A DNA stretch of 64,000 nt from CAZPQK01 sp964588695 (GTDB lineage Bacteria; Krumholzibacteriota; Krumholzibacteriia; WVZY01; JAKEHA01): assembly GCA_964588695.1 (NCBI GenBank), contig CAZPQK010000001.1, forward strand, positions 186,001 to 250,000. Direction: 5' to 3'. The notes under the pieces were generated by a model. That model worked only from the letters and a program-made list of their open reading frames with translations, did not search any database and was not told the origin of the DNA. Of this stretch, positions 1 to 7,873 are shown piece by piece. A program made the translations under genes and the position numbers. The first letter of the stretch is position 1; the number at the start of each line of letters is the position of its first letter.

Positions 1-337
1 GTCGAAGACGTTTGGGAGACAACCGTGGCTTATGCAAGCGCCGTGCGACGTACAAACTAGCTAGGCAAACAACGATGTAAGCGGTATCGCCATTGGAGAA
101 CGGTAGATTCGCAAAAAAATGAGTAAGGCGCTCGACACCGATCCTCTCAACCCCAAACCCCAACCTCTGAAAACTATCGTACAGGACAAGGTAGTGGATG
201 TGGAGAAAGGCTGCGCAAATGACAACGTAATTGGGTACCGAGAAGGACCACCCCAGCCGCATCTTCGCATCGCGCGGTAAGATCGACCAAGCGGCAATCA
301 GTAGTCCGAGGAAAGTTAGTAGGCCGTTAACGTCCAT
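1..337 (-). CDS. Membrane protein of unknown function, N-terminal part only
   Basis: An open frame on the minus strand starts at an ATG (bases 335-337) and stays open to the left edge of the window, so only the first 112 codons are seen. The product begins MDVNGLLTFLGLL and has three hydrophobic stretches: about residues 4-16, 33-50 and 90-100. It looks like a small integral membrane protein with an internal Arg/Lys-rich loop. No family is recognised. No strong Shine-Dalgarno sequence lies before the ATG. The absence of stops and the membrane-like composition over 112 codons support a real gene. The C-terminus and any neighbours lie outside the window. Confidence 0.55.
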   Translation of the reverse strand, partial: MDVNGLLTFLGLLIAAWSILPRDAKMRLGWSFSVPNYVVICAAFLHIHYLVLYDSFQRLGFGVERIGVERLTHFFANLPFSNGDTAYIVVCLASLYVARRLHKPRLSPKRLR

Positions 338-452
338 CTGGGGCCGCGACTGTTGAATCGATGTTGGAACCCGTCTTTCTGGATAGTGGAACCCCGAACA
401 GTCTAAGCTTAGTAATTTGCCTGATTGCTTTACAACAACAACCCAACACTCT

Positions 453-512
453 CTTGTGAACTTTCTCACAAGTGATTTCCACATCGTTCCGGCGCTAAGT
501 AAGCAGTATAAT
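453..512 (+). promoter_or_regulatory. Candidate promoter and operator upstream of the secreted-protein pair
   Basis: An inverted repeat CTTGTG-N8-CACAAG lies at 453-472, followed by a consensus TATAAT at 507-512, 56 bases before the ATG at 569. No good -35 hexamer is present at the normal distance. The inverted repeat sits where an activator or repressor could bind. The 11 bases from the -10 onward (TATAATGATGG) recur before gdhA at 12575. The rest of 338-568 shows nothing recognisable. Confidence 0.35.
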
Positions 513-568
513 GATGGCCTCACCGCAAGGATCCCTGCATATACCACTTCAGTAAGGGAGACTGAAGA

Positions 569-1456
569 ATGCGCATGGCTAGATATACAATGCTAATCTT
601 GCTCGCTCTTGCCGCCGCAAGCTCAGCAATGGTGATCCCTGTATCTCCGGACAGGGCGATGCAAAACTGGAAAGACGCTGTGAGTTATGCCGACCTCGTG
701 GTTGAAGGCACCATTTTTGATATTGCGCTGGAAGAGTACCGTCAGGACCAAATCGAGCTGGCGATGGTGGCGTATCGTGGGCTTATCACTGACAGAACCG
801 TTCGACTTACCGTTGTCACGCTCGGGGAACTAAGCACGAGAAAAGGGACCTATTCGGAACAAACTGTACGCGTGGCAATCCCAACATATATGATGGCTAG
901 GCGAGCGAGTTATTCCGAAGGTGACCGCATGTTGTTCGCCCTCAACTTCAATCCGGTGGCTGGGCTCTACTACTGCCAATCTGAAGCTGGAGAATGGGTC
1001 GCACGGGACGGCGCATGGTCTTCGAACCAAATTACCTCAGAGCCGGTGACCGTTAGCGCTGAGACCATAGGGAACACAATTCAGCAAAGAATTCCGGTCA
1101 AAACACATGCGACCGAAGTCCAAGTCGAACACACAGAGCTGACGCGAAATAAGCATGGTTATCGGGTAGTCAGAGTCAGAGCGGTCTCTTCGTCAACACA
1201 AGAGCCAGTAACTTTCGACATCCGAACGAACGACCCACGTGTACGCGTACCAGCTCCCGTGATCAATCTGCGACGGGGCACGACCCTGATTGTGGCGACT
1301 AACTACGAGAAACTGACCGGGTCCACTATTACGATCAAAGACGCATGTACTTCAGTGTTTCGCTTGGAGCGCGAAGAAGCGTTTAATCTCTCTGGACACC
1401 CCTTGAGGGTGTCTGCAAAGGAAGTTCGAAAGCGGCTAGTGGAGGTCACTCCATGA
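569..1456 (+). CDS. Secreted protein of unknown function
   Basis: A 295-residue protein with a signal peptide (hydrophobic stretch about residues 7-21, ending AAASSAM) and a mature part rich in beta-strand-like alternating sequence. The segment YADLVVEGTI at about residues 41-50 followed by a strand-rich region is seen in secreted proteins that precede metalloproteases, but no named family can be assigned. GGAG lies 11 bases before the ATG. The last four bases overlap the ATG of the following protease-like gene (ATGA), so the two are translationally coupled and probably work together outside the cytoplasm. Base composition is somewhat more AT-rich than the housekeeping genes, as in the other small secreted genes here. 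Confidence 0.7.
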   Translation: MRMARYTMLILLALAAASSAMVIPVSPDRAMQNWKDAVSYADLVVEGTIFDIALEEYRQDQIELAMVAYRGLITDRTVRLTVVTLGELSTRKGTYSEQTVRVAIPTYMMARRASYSEGDRMLFALNFNPVAGLYYCQSEAGEWVARDGAWSSNQITSEPVTVSAETIGNTIQQRIPVKTHATEVQVEHTELTRNKHGYRVVRVRAVSSSTQEPVTFDIRTNDPRVRVPAPVINLRRGTTLIVATNYEKLTGSTITIKDACTSVFRLEREEAFNLSGHPLRVSAKEVRKRLVEVTP

Positions 1457-2064
1457 AGAAGAGCATATCGAACCGCGCGCTGATGCTTACAGTACTGGCG
1501 ATTTGCTCACAGCCGCTCACCACAGCAAGAGCACAGATTTATTGCTATCCCTACTACACAGACCACGAGTACAAACTACTGTATGGTCTAGAAATAGAAG
1601 TCAGCGAAGTCCCAAACGGGTTTTTTCCCTCACATTACGAGGTCGGCCAAACGACCGTGCACGCTGCGTTCATCGGCGCGCTGGGTGCGTACGTAGCGGA
1701 AACGGATCAAGGACTTTCAGTTTCGGACCGGGGAGCTGCGGGCTCGTTCCTCGGATCGAACAACGTACCCCACAAAGTTATTACATCGCTTGAAGAGTGG
1801 TCAGATAATGGGTTCGCTGGCAGCTGGGCTGCGGTTGTACGTATTTCGAATCTTCGAGATCGCCCCACGTACTGGAACTTCGCGAACTTCGCCTGGACCG
1901 AAGCGGACATTGCTGGATCAGATACCACGGTCGCGTTAAACGCGATTGCGATGCACGAAGCCGGACACATCATGGGACTGAGCGACGGTTGCAATGGTTA
2001 TCCACCAGAGAAAACCCGCAACGCCGCCGGAAGATGGCCACTTTCAACACTACAACGCATCTAA
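1453..2064 (+). CDS. Matrixin-like zinc metalloprotease, secreted, apparently frameshifted
   Basis: The 203-residue product has a signal peptide (residues 1-27, ending TTARA) and a metzincin zinc site HEAGHIMGLSD, with H168, E169, H172 and D178 as the third ligand (HExxHxxGxxD). Matrixins continue after this site with a Met-turn and a final helix. Here the frame ends 25 residues later in an unrelated tail. The +2 frame between about 1980 and 2144 encodes RKMATFN and HLNDDVASLLSRFP, which look like the Met-turn and the C-terminal helix and end at TAA 2142-2144. A single indel near 1980-2035 would restore a normal protein of about 230 residues. The frame overlaps the preceding gene by 4 bases. 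A sequencing error and a real pseudogene are both possible. Confidence 0.7.
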   Translation: MKKSISNRALMLTVLAICSQPLTTARAQIYCYPYYTDHEYKLLYGLEIEVSEVPNGFFPSHYEVGQTTVHAAFIGALGAYVAETDQGLSVSDRGAAGSFLGSNNVPHKVITSLEEWSDNGFAGSWAAVVRISNLRDRPTYWNFANFAWTEADIAGSDTTVALNAIAMHEAGHIMGLSDGCNGYPPEKTRNAAGRWPLSTLQRI

Positions 2065-2158
2065 ATGATGACGTCGCTTCGCTGCTCTCGAGGTTCCCCC
2101 GAAGTGTCCCTCATGCAAAAAAGGCTACAGCGCGAACGGTGTAACCTTTTGAAAAATA

Positions 2159-2235
2159 TGGTGGGCGATACAAGACTTGAACTTGTGACCTCCTGCGTGT
2201 GAAGCAGGCACTCTAGCCAGCTGAGCTAATCGCCC
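2159..2235 (-). tRNA. tRNA-Val (anticodon CAC)
   Basis: On the minus strand the sequence folds as a complete cloverleaf. The acceptor is GGGCGAT/ATCGCCC with discriminator A and an encoded CCA. The D arm contains AGCTGG, the anticodon stem is CCTGC/GCAGG with loop TTCACAC, and the T arm is ACAAG-TTCAAGT-CTTGT. Loop positions 34-36 read CAC, which decodes GUG (Val). It starts 14 bases after the stop of the parvulin gene on the same strand, so it may be read from the same transcript. Confidence 0.93.
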
Positions 2236-2249
2236 CCAAATCCGTAACT

Positions 2250-3233
2250 CTAAAAATGATCCTCTATTATGGCGGTCGACCTGAGCTGTTGCAAGCGGTT
2301 TTCCATTGACTGTCCGGCAACGTAGGACTGCATCTGCAACGACAGCTGCGGCTTTACTTCTTCGAACGTGAGTTGTCGTCCCGGGATCATCCCTTCAGAC
2401 TTGATCACGTGGTAACCGAACGGCGTGGTGATGATGTCGCTAATCTCGCCGCGCTTTAACGCCGCCGCCGGATCGGCGAACGACGGAACCATGTCGCGTT
2501 TGGCAAACGTACCCAGGTTGCCGCCGTTGCGTGCGCTTGGACCTTCCGACATCTCGCGCGCAACGCTGGCAAAGTCTTCCCCGCTCTTTACCCGTCGCAG
2601 CGCTTCTTCGATTTTCTCCAATTTGTCGGCCCGCGTCTCGGGCGTGTCGTCGGCCGTCACCGACACCACGATGTGGCGCGCGCGAAGACTGTCGGGCACT
2701 ATGAACTGGTGCGGGTTCTGATCGAAGTATGTACGAAGCTCGGCATCGGGAATCATCGGCGTGGCCGCCGCCTCTTGCTCGACGAGCGCGCGAATCGCCA
2801 AGTCACGCTTTACCGAAGCGGCCAGATCGTAGCGTTCCAGTTCTAACTCGCCAAGGACACGGTCGACGTTTTCGCCGCCACCCATTTCGCGAATCAGTTC
2901 GAACACAACCGACGACACCATCGAGTCGGGCACCTGGATGCCGCCCATTTCGGCAACCTGCCACAGCATCACGCGGTCGCAGTAGTCGCTTAGCAGCGCA
3001 CGGTTAAAGTTTGCGATGCTCATCGTATCGGGACGCTGTGGCCGATACATTGCAGCATAGAGGCGCAAATCCTTGGCTCGAATCTGCCGGCCGTTGACGG
3101 TGCGAATCAGTTCGTTATCCACCAACGAGTCGGGGAATCCGCTAGACTGCGCGGTCTGCTTTCCGCCGCCGTCGCCCGAACACCCCAGCGCCGTGACAAC
3201 TATCATCGTGAGTACTGCAATACAACGTTTCAT
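2250..3233 (-). CDS. Parvulin-type peptidyl-prolyl isomerase lipoprotein (PrsA/SurA-like)
   Basis: A 327-residue exported folding catalyst. The start at 3233 is chosen because it places a signal peptide (MKRCIAVLTMIVVTALGC) at the N-terminus; the final Cys fits a lipobox and is followed by a Gly-rich linker. Residues 40-170 form a SurA-N-like helical chaperone region. A rotamase domain follows at about 195-295, with RARHIVVSV, a GEDFASVAREMSEG helix, NGGNLGTF and FGYHVIK, all typical parvulin signatures. The likely role is folding or isomerisation of outer-membrane or secreted proteins in the periplasm. It begins 4 bases after the nth stop codon, in the run mobile mystery A-B-nth-this gene-tRNA-Val. 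Confidence 0.88.
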   Translation of the reverse strand: MKRCIAVLTMIVVTALGCSGDGGGKQTAQSSGFPDSLVDNELIRTVNGRQIRAKDLRLYAAMYRPQRPDTMSIANFNRALLSDYCDRVMLWQVAEMGGIQVPDSMVSSVVFELIREMGGGENVDRVLGELELERYDLAASVKRDLAIRALVEQEAAATPMIPDAELRTYFDQNPHQFIVPDSLRARHIVVSVTADDTPETRADKLEKIEEALRRVKSGEDFASVAREMSEGPSARNGGNLGTFAKRDMVPSFADPAAALKRGEISDIITTPFGYHVIKSEGMIPGRQLTFEEVKPQLSLQMQSYVAGQSMENRLQQLRSTAIIEDHF

Positions 3234-3237
3234 AATC

Positions 3238-3936
3238 CTACCTGGTTTTGTCGACGCCCAGTTGCGGACAACGCCGCCGCACCGGGCACTTGCTACAGTG
3301 GGGCGAAATGGGAACACAAATTTGCTGCCCGAAGGTTACCATTAATTCGTTATAACCAATCCACTCATCTTCGGGCAAAAGCGCCATAAGCGCAAACTCG
3401 GATTCGTCCGGATTCCTGGTCGCGATGAGCCCCAGCCGGTTCGAGATTCGATGCACGTGCGTATCCACACACACCGCGGGCACGCCGTAGCCCAGCGACA
3501 CCACGAGCGTTGCAGTCTTCCGCCCTACGCCCTTAAAGGCAACCAGTTCGTCAACCGAGTCGGGAACGCGGCCGCCGTGATGGTCGCGCAGTTGTTTACT
3601 GATCTCGCGAATCGTGTCGGCCTTGGTCTTGTAGAACCCCGCCGGATAAATCGCTTTTGCGATTTTTGCCGCGCTCAGCGTGGCCATCTTGTCGGGCGTG
3701 TTGGCCAGCCTAAACAATCGCGCCGATGCCGGAAACGTCACTTCGTCTTTGGTGCGCAAGCTGATGATGGTGGAGATCAACACTTCGAACGGATCGCGCC
3801 CGGTCTCGGCGATTTCGCTAACCGAAGGCAGTGGCTGATCGGCCAGCGCGTCGCGCAGCGTGGCGACGATGCCGACGGCGCGATTGCGGTCGCGCGCGGG
3901 GCGCCGCGGAAACTTGTCGGCGAGTGAGGTCGGCAA
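3238..3936 (-). CDS. nth: Endonuclease III (DNA glycosylase/AP lyase)
   Basis: A base-excision repair enzyme that removes oxidised pyrimidines. The helix-hairpin-helix FKGVGRKTATLV (about 134-145) carries the catalytic lysine K140. CVDTHVHRISNRLG carries the catalytic aspartate D158. The C-terminus has the [4Fe-4S] ligands C207, C214, C217 and C223 (C-x6-C-x2-C-x5-C). The 232-residue length includes about 18 more N-terminal residues than the E. coli enzyme. The start is a TTG directly after the TAG of the mobile mystery B gene, and no in-frame ATG exists before residue 84, so translation is probably coupled to that gene. Confidence 0.93.
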   Translation of the reverse strand: MPTSLADKFPRRPARDRNRAVGIVATLRDALADQPLPSVSEIAETGRDPFEVLISTIISLRTKDEVTFPASARLFRLANTPDKMATLSAAKIAKAIYPAGFYKTKADTIREISKQLRDHHGGRVPDSVDELVAFKGVGRKTATLVVSLGYGVPAVCVDTHVHRISNRLGLIATRNPDESEFALMALLPEDEWIGYNELMVTFGQQICVPISPHCSKCPVRRRCPQLGVDKTR

Positions 3937-4524
3937 CTAGTCAGCTCCCACGCCGCAGAACTTAAACAGCGGTGCAAAGTCTCCCTGATCGGCAGCGCGC
4001 AGGGCTTCAATATATTCGGTGCGACGCGGTTCCATATCGTGAACCGCATGGCCACCTGCCCAGTCAATCGCCGGCGCGTCGAACACGCGGCGCAGAATAG
4101 CGTCGGCCATTACGCGCGCGGCGCGACCGTTTCCGTTGGGAAAGGGATGGATCCACACCAGGCGATGATGAAAGCGCACCGCAATTTCGCGGGCCGGATA
4201 GGTGTCGTTGTCGATCCAGTAGTGCGTATCGTCGAACAGTTTGCGCATCTCGCGGTAGATGCGCAGACGATCAACACCAATGTTCTTGTTGCTTAGCCGA
4301 TAGTCACCCGCCCAGTCCCACACTTGCCCGAACATTTTTTCGTGCAGTTGACACAGGAAGGGCTCGCTGACGATATCCTTGCGATGCGTCTTGGCCAACC
4401 ACTGCAGCCCTTCTTGCACGTTGGCCTGCTCCAGGTGGTTGAGTTCCTGGCGCGTTGTAATGTGGGGATGCAGAAGGCCGTCGAACTCGTCGGCATCCAA
4501 CGGCGTGTGTCCGGTTTCTTTCAC
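3937..4524 (-). CDS. Fic-domain protein, mobile mystery protein B family
   Basis: A 195-residue Fic protein with the active-site loop HPFPNGNGRAAR at 126-137 (HxFx[D/E]GNGRxxR; the acidic position is Asn130, so AMP transfer by the classical mechanism may be altered). Fic enzymes usually transfer AMP or a related group to proteins. The overall sequence, with HEKMFGQVWDWAGDYR and RLVWIHPFPNGNGR, matches the family named mobile mystery protein B. That family occurs next to an XRE-type partner (protein A), as here, with a 4-base ATGA overlap. Such pairs occur sporadically in bacteria, often near mobile regions, and are thought to act like toxin-antitoxin modules. No target can be inferred. Confidence 0.85.
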   Translation of the reverse strand: MKETGHTPLDADEFDGLLHPHITTRQELNHLEQANVQEGLQWLAKTHRKDIVSEPFLCQLHEKMFGQVWDWAGDYRLSNKNIGVDRLRIYREMRKLFDDTHYWIDNDTYPAREIAVRFHHRLVWIHPFPNGNGRAARVMADAILRRVFDAPAIDWAGGHAVHDMEPRRTEYIEALRAADQGDFAPLFKFCGVGAD

Positions 4525-4988
4525 GCTTCGTCGTCCCAGAACGTTTGCGGCATTTCGTCGAGTAGTTTGCGCGCGATACGGTTTACCTCAAACTCGATCA
4601 ACTCGGGCGTGAGCGCTTGTTGTTCGAGCGCCATGTGATGCCCGGTCGCGGTAACCAGTTGCCGCGCCTTCTCGCGGGCGCGCCGCGCCAGTACGTCGTC
4701 GACACTATCATTGGGAATAATCGCATAGACCAGCCGACAGTTCATAGCCTCGGCGGTCTCCCGTAACGTTTTTAGGGTCACGCGCCCTTCGAGTTCCGCT
4801 TTTTCGATCCGCGAAACGGACGCGCGGGTAACACCCAACCGCCGCGCCAGAGCGGCCGCCGTCATCTGCAACGAGCGCCGAGTCGTACGCAGCCAACCTT
4901 CGGGCGGAAACGTGGCGTCGCGGAAGCGATCGGCCGCCAGGTTAACGCGATCGCGGTACTGCTTATGGATTACGGACTTAAAGGGCAT
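4521..4988 (-). CDS. XRE-family regulator, mobile mystery protein A family
   Basis: A 155-residue protein with a helix-turn-helix of the Cro/C1 type at about 40-64 (MTAAALARRLGVTRASVSRI), preceded by a short N-terminal segment containing QYRDRVNLAADRF. C-terminal helices follow, with MNCRLVYAIIP at about 88-98. This arrangement, together with the coupled Fic gene, identifies mobile mystery protein A. By analogy with HTH-Fic modules it probably represses its own operon and may neutralise the Fic partner. Its promoter should lie in the AT-rich stretch 4990-5240. Confidence 0.82.
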   Translation of the reverse strand: MPFKSVIHKQYRDRVNLAADRFRDATFPPEGWLRTTRRSLQMTAAALARRLGVTRASVSRIEKAELEGRVTLKTLRETAEAMNCRLVYAIIPNDSVDDVLARRAREKARQLVTATGHHMALEQQALTPELIEFEVNRIARKLLDEMPQTFWDDEA

Positions 4989-5426
4989 GTTGGATTCTGA
5001 TTGTTTCGGTTCTTTACGGGCCTACGCCAGGCTGATTTGTACCGGAAATGACGACGACGTCTGCTGGATCCGCCACCGCGGTGCGTTTCAAGGCGTCAAA
5101 CTTGTATACTTATATAACGACAGCATAATCTATGCCGTATGCGTATATATTTACTACCGTCGAGCTGTTTGTCAATTTATATATAAGCACACTTGGCCCG
5201 ATAATGCCAGCCTTGTGGCTGCTAATCCTCCGTCCGATTTTTAGTAACGTATTACATGACAATATGTTACATCGTTATACTTTCACAGTGAAAGTGGACA
5301 AACGGGCAAAGGTAAGGAATGCTCGGCGGTGGATGCGTGTCGCACGGCGCTGGGCCGGGCGCCGGATGCCGACCCGGCCGAGCCGATCTGAGAGTAGGCT
5401 ATACTAAGAGTACCGCGGAAGGGGAC
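4989..5426. other. AT-rich intergenic region between divergent genes
   Basis: No convincing gene lies here. Bases 5100-5290 are much richer in A+T than the surroundings, with several TATATA-like runs, which fits promoters firing in both directions. One palindromic half of the dispersed 58-bp repeat sits at 5279-5296. A TATACT at 5400-5405 is a weak -10 candidate for the gene at 5427, without a clear -35. Confidence 0.5.
5279..5296. repeat. Partial copy (right palindrome only) of the 58-bp repeat
   Basis: The sequence is ACTTTCA-CAG-TGAAAGTG, identical to the right-hand hairpin of the 58-bp element at 6059-6116 and 28565-28622 apart from the first base of the stem (T for C at 5278). It lies upstream of the secreted-protein gene 5427-6026, which also has a full copy directly downstream, so that gene is bracketed by the element. 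Confidence 0.75.
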
Positions 5427-6026
5427 ATGAAAAGAATCGCTCGATACTTAGCTCTGTTTGGATGCGTCGTTGCCGTCGTTGCGATGTCTGCTACGCCCGC
5501 GTCCGCGCAGGTTCCGTCTTTGCACGTGGTGTTCGACGACGGCTTGGTTACCTGCGAAGTTAACTGCCCACCAGGTGGGATGGGAACACTAGATACACTC
5601 TACGTGGTTGCTCGAAATGTTTTCGGACCTGTGTCGAGTATTTCGTATCGCATTGACTACGGACCATCATTTGTTTTCCTGGGCGATATCTTTTCGCCCG
5701 AGGTGTTTTTTTACGGTAATTCTGCGAGTGGCGCACACGCTACTTACCGGACACCTGCAAACTATTCGAACCCACACATCGTTCAGCGCGTTACCGTTCT
5801 TTGGAACTGTAACGACTGCTCGTCTGCAGACTCCTGGGTCCGCCCTCTACCACATCCAAACTTCACCGACATCCTGGCAATCACACAGCCTAGCGACGTC
5901 GCCGTTCCTCTCGAACCCTTCCCGGCGTTCGTCTGTTCTGTGGGGCCACGAACCTGCCCGTACGAAGACGAACCGATCCCCGTGTTTGAATCGACGTGGG
6001 GTCAGATCAAGGCGATGTATCGGTAA
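5427..6026 (+). CDS. Small secreted protein, lineage-specific type
   Basis: A 199-residue exported protein. The ATG at 5427 is preferred over upstream starts because GGAAGGGG lies just before it and a signal peptide follows at once (hydrophobic core residues 7-24, ending ATPASAQ). The mature part begins with a strand-rich segment, has four or more Cys residues that could form disulfides, and ends in ESTWGQIKAMYR. A very similar C-terminal motif ends the secreted protein at 7233-7718 (STSWGRVKGLF). No family function is recognised. The gene is flanked by palindromes of the 58-bp repeat. Confidence 0.7.
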   Translation: MKRIARYLALFGCVVAVVAMSATPASAQVPSLHVVFDDGLVTCEVNCPPGGMGTLDTLYVVARNVFGPVSSISYRIDYGPSFVFLGDIFSPEVFFYGNSASGAHATYRTPANYSNPHIVQRVTVLWNCNDCSSADSWVRPLPHPNFTDILAITQPSDVAVPLEPFPAFVCSVGPRTCPYEDEPIPVFESTWGQIKAMYR

Positions 6027-6058
6027 CGAGCGCGGGCCAACACAACCGAAGTGTTATC

Positions 6059-6116
6059 CACATCCGTTGTGAATGTAATCGGGTGAGATCGCCCAATCAC
6101 TTTCACAGTGAAAGTG
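6059..6116 (+). repeat. 58-bp dispersed repeat, copy A
   Basis: The element begins 32 bases after the stop of the secreted protein. It consists of a left inverted repeat (degenerate here), a central small hairpin around GGGTGAGATCGCCC, and a right perfect hairpin CACTTTCA-CAG-TGAAAGTG. Copies B (27323-27380) and C (28565-28622) have the same length and order of parts. Copy A is the most diverged on its left side. Confidence 0.85.
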
Positions 6117-6176
6117 CGCGACGGATCGGTCGCGCGAACAAAAGACATACAGAAAACCTCGCAGCCTGAGGCGACT

Positions 6177-7148
6177 CTAGCCGCGCGCGACTAGCGCTGT
6201 GACGTACGCGCAATAGCCAACCAATAACATCGCGCCCTCCAATCGAGAAATGCGTCCTGCGGAGCGGATAAGCGGCACCAGCGCGATTGTGGCAACGAGC
6301 ATCACCGGCACGTCGAACGTTAGCATGTCGGCGCTTAATGTCTGCGGGCGAATGATCGCGGACAGCCCCAGGATCCCCAGGATGTTGAAAATATTGGAGC
6401 CGATGATATTGCCGATTGCGATGTCCGGGTTGCGCCGAACCCCGGCGACCACCGAAGTCACGAGTTCCGGCAACGACGTCCCCGCCGAGACCACGGTTAG
6501 CCCGATCAGCAACTCGGACATGCCTGCGGCTTTTGCCAACACCAACGCCGACGACACAAAGTAGCGCGACCCGACAATCAACATCGCCAACCCGACAACA
6601 ACCAGTGCCGCGTTGACCCACGCCTGGCCAAGCCACGCGGCGCGCGGAATCTCCAACGAATCTTTAACTTCGGCTTTTGCGAGTCCCTGTTCTTCGGCCG
6701 TAGCGCGCCGCCCCGTGCGATACGCGGCCGTAACGTATGCTAGTAGCGACATCACCAACAGCACGCCTGCAACACGCGGGAGCGTGCCGCTAAAAGCCAG
6801 ACTCAACCACGGAGCGCACGCGGCAACTATCGCGATGACCAGGTCGCGCCGGATGACGCGCAATTGCGCGCGAATGGGATAGATCAGTGCGGTGATTCCA
6901 ACGATCACGCCGATGTTAAAGATGTTGGATCCGACGACATTGCCAACACTCACACCGGCCGAGCCGCCCAGCGTCGCTACCACGCTCGCTGCAAGCTCGG
7001 GGCTCGACGTACCAAAGCCGACAACGGTCAGGCCGACAAACAGCGGGGACACGCCCAAGCGGAGCGCCAGACTGGATGCGCCGCGCACCAGCGCTTCCGC
7101 GCCCAGGGTTACCACCGCCAACGCGATCGCCAACGTTATCCATTCCAT
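6177..7148 (-). CDS. Calcium/sodium antiporter, CaCA family (YrbG-like)
   Basis: A 323-residue membrane protein with two homologous halves of about five membrane segments each. Each half has the alpha-repeat signature of the cation/Ca2+ exchanger family: GFGTSSPELAASVV with GNVVGSNIFNIG in the first, SAGTSLPELVTSVV with GNIIGSNIFNILG in the second. The acidic residues in the SPEL/LPEL motifs bind the transported ions. The likely role is extrusion of Ca2+ in exchange for Na+ or K+. The ATG at 7148 is chosen because GAGGG lies 7 bases upstream; a TTG one codon earlier is unlikely. The gene is monocistronic between two secreted-protein genes. Confidence 0.9.
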   Translation of the reverse strand: MEWITLAIALAVVTLGAEALVRGASSLALRLGVSPLFVGLTVVGFGTSSPELAASVVATLGGSAGVSVGNVVGSNIFNIGVIVGITALIYPIRAQLRVIRRDLVIAIVAACAPWLSLAFSGTLPRVAGVLLVMSLLAYVTAAYRTGRRATAEEQGLAKAEVKDSLEIPRAAWLGQAWVNAALVVVGLAMLIVGSRYFVSSALVLAKAAGMSELLIGLTVVSAGTSLPELVTSVVAGVRRNPDIAIGNIIGSNIFNILGILGLSAIIRPQTLSADMLTFDVPVMLVATIALVPLIRSAGRISRLEGAMLLVGYCAYVTALVARG

Positions 7149-7232
7149 CAACGCGCCCTCATGCGGTCATCATAGCAGACGGACCGAATCGCTTGACGAA
7201 CTCGCCGCGGCAACCGCTCGCCACGACCGTAC

Positions 7233-7718
7233 CTACGGGTCTATGAATAGGCCTTTCACGCGCCCCCACGACGTAGACTTAATGGATACGGTTGGATCGA
7301 GGACTCTGCTTCCATCCAATTGGACGTAGTACTCGAAATCGTGCGATGGCCCGCCGAGTGGCTCGGTTAGTTTGAATTTGGCGTAGATACCATCACGACA
7401 GCGGGTAACGTAGGTGAAGAATGGGTCGGCCGCGATGAATTGCTCGTACAAAAGGTCGTCATCTGGCGCTTCTAGAACAGAATCTATCGGGGCCCCAGTA
7501 ACGTAAAGCTTGCCAGGCTCGGTTGCATAGAAAGTCCAGCCCAACTCCACTGGAAAGAAAACATAGATGAGGACGATATCCCCTTCCAGGGTACCCACGC
7601 TCAGCTGCTCGCTGAAATTGAACTCACCGTCCCGAAAGTCGGCGACGCCCTGGACAACTTCTGCCCTTGCATCGACCGTCAAGGCCACGATAAGTATTCC
7701 TAACAGCACTAAGCGCAT
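7233..7718 (-). CDS. Small secreted protein, lineage-specific type
   Basis: A 161-residue exported protein with a signal peptide (hydrophobic residues 3-17, cleavage near ARAE). The mature part is short, acidic and strand-rich, and ends in TSWGRVKGLFIDP. The C-terminal TSWGRVKGLF resembles the STWGQIKAMYR end of the protein at 5427-6026, which suggests that both belong to one lineage-specific set of exported proteins. No catalytic motif is visible and no function is proposed. Confidence 0.65.
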   Translation of the reverse strand: MRLVLLGILIVALTVDARAEVVQGVADFRDGEFNFSEQLSVGTLEGDIVLIYVFFPVELGWTFYATEPGKLYVTGAPIDSVLEAPDDDLLYEQFIAADPFFTYVTRCRDGIYAKFKLTEPLGGPSHDFEYYVQLDGSRVLDPTVSIKSTSWGRVKGLFIDP

Positions 7719-7873
7719 CTAACGCCCCCTGAAACTATCACGCGATATTCACCTACAAGTATACCATTGCTGTTATTGCGACTCCGCGAGCTTTCCGTCG
7801 TTAATTCTAACCGAAGCGGTTCGTGAACGCCGTGCACAAAGCGAGTGGTCGAGTCCGGGCTCTTGCAGAGCAA

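Noticed and set aside
2159..4988. tRNA-Val as the attachment site of a mobile element carrying the mobile mystery genes
   Set aside because: No second copy of the tRNA 3' end was seen beyond the mobile mystery genes and nth and the parvulin gene lie between, so an island boundary is not supported.
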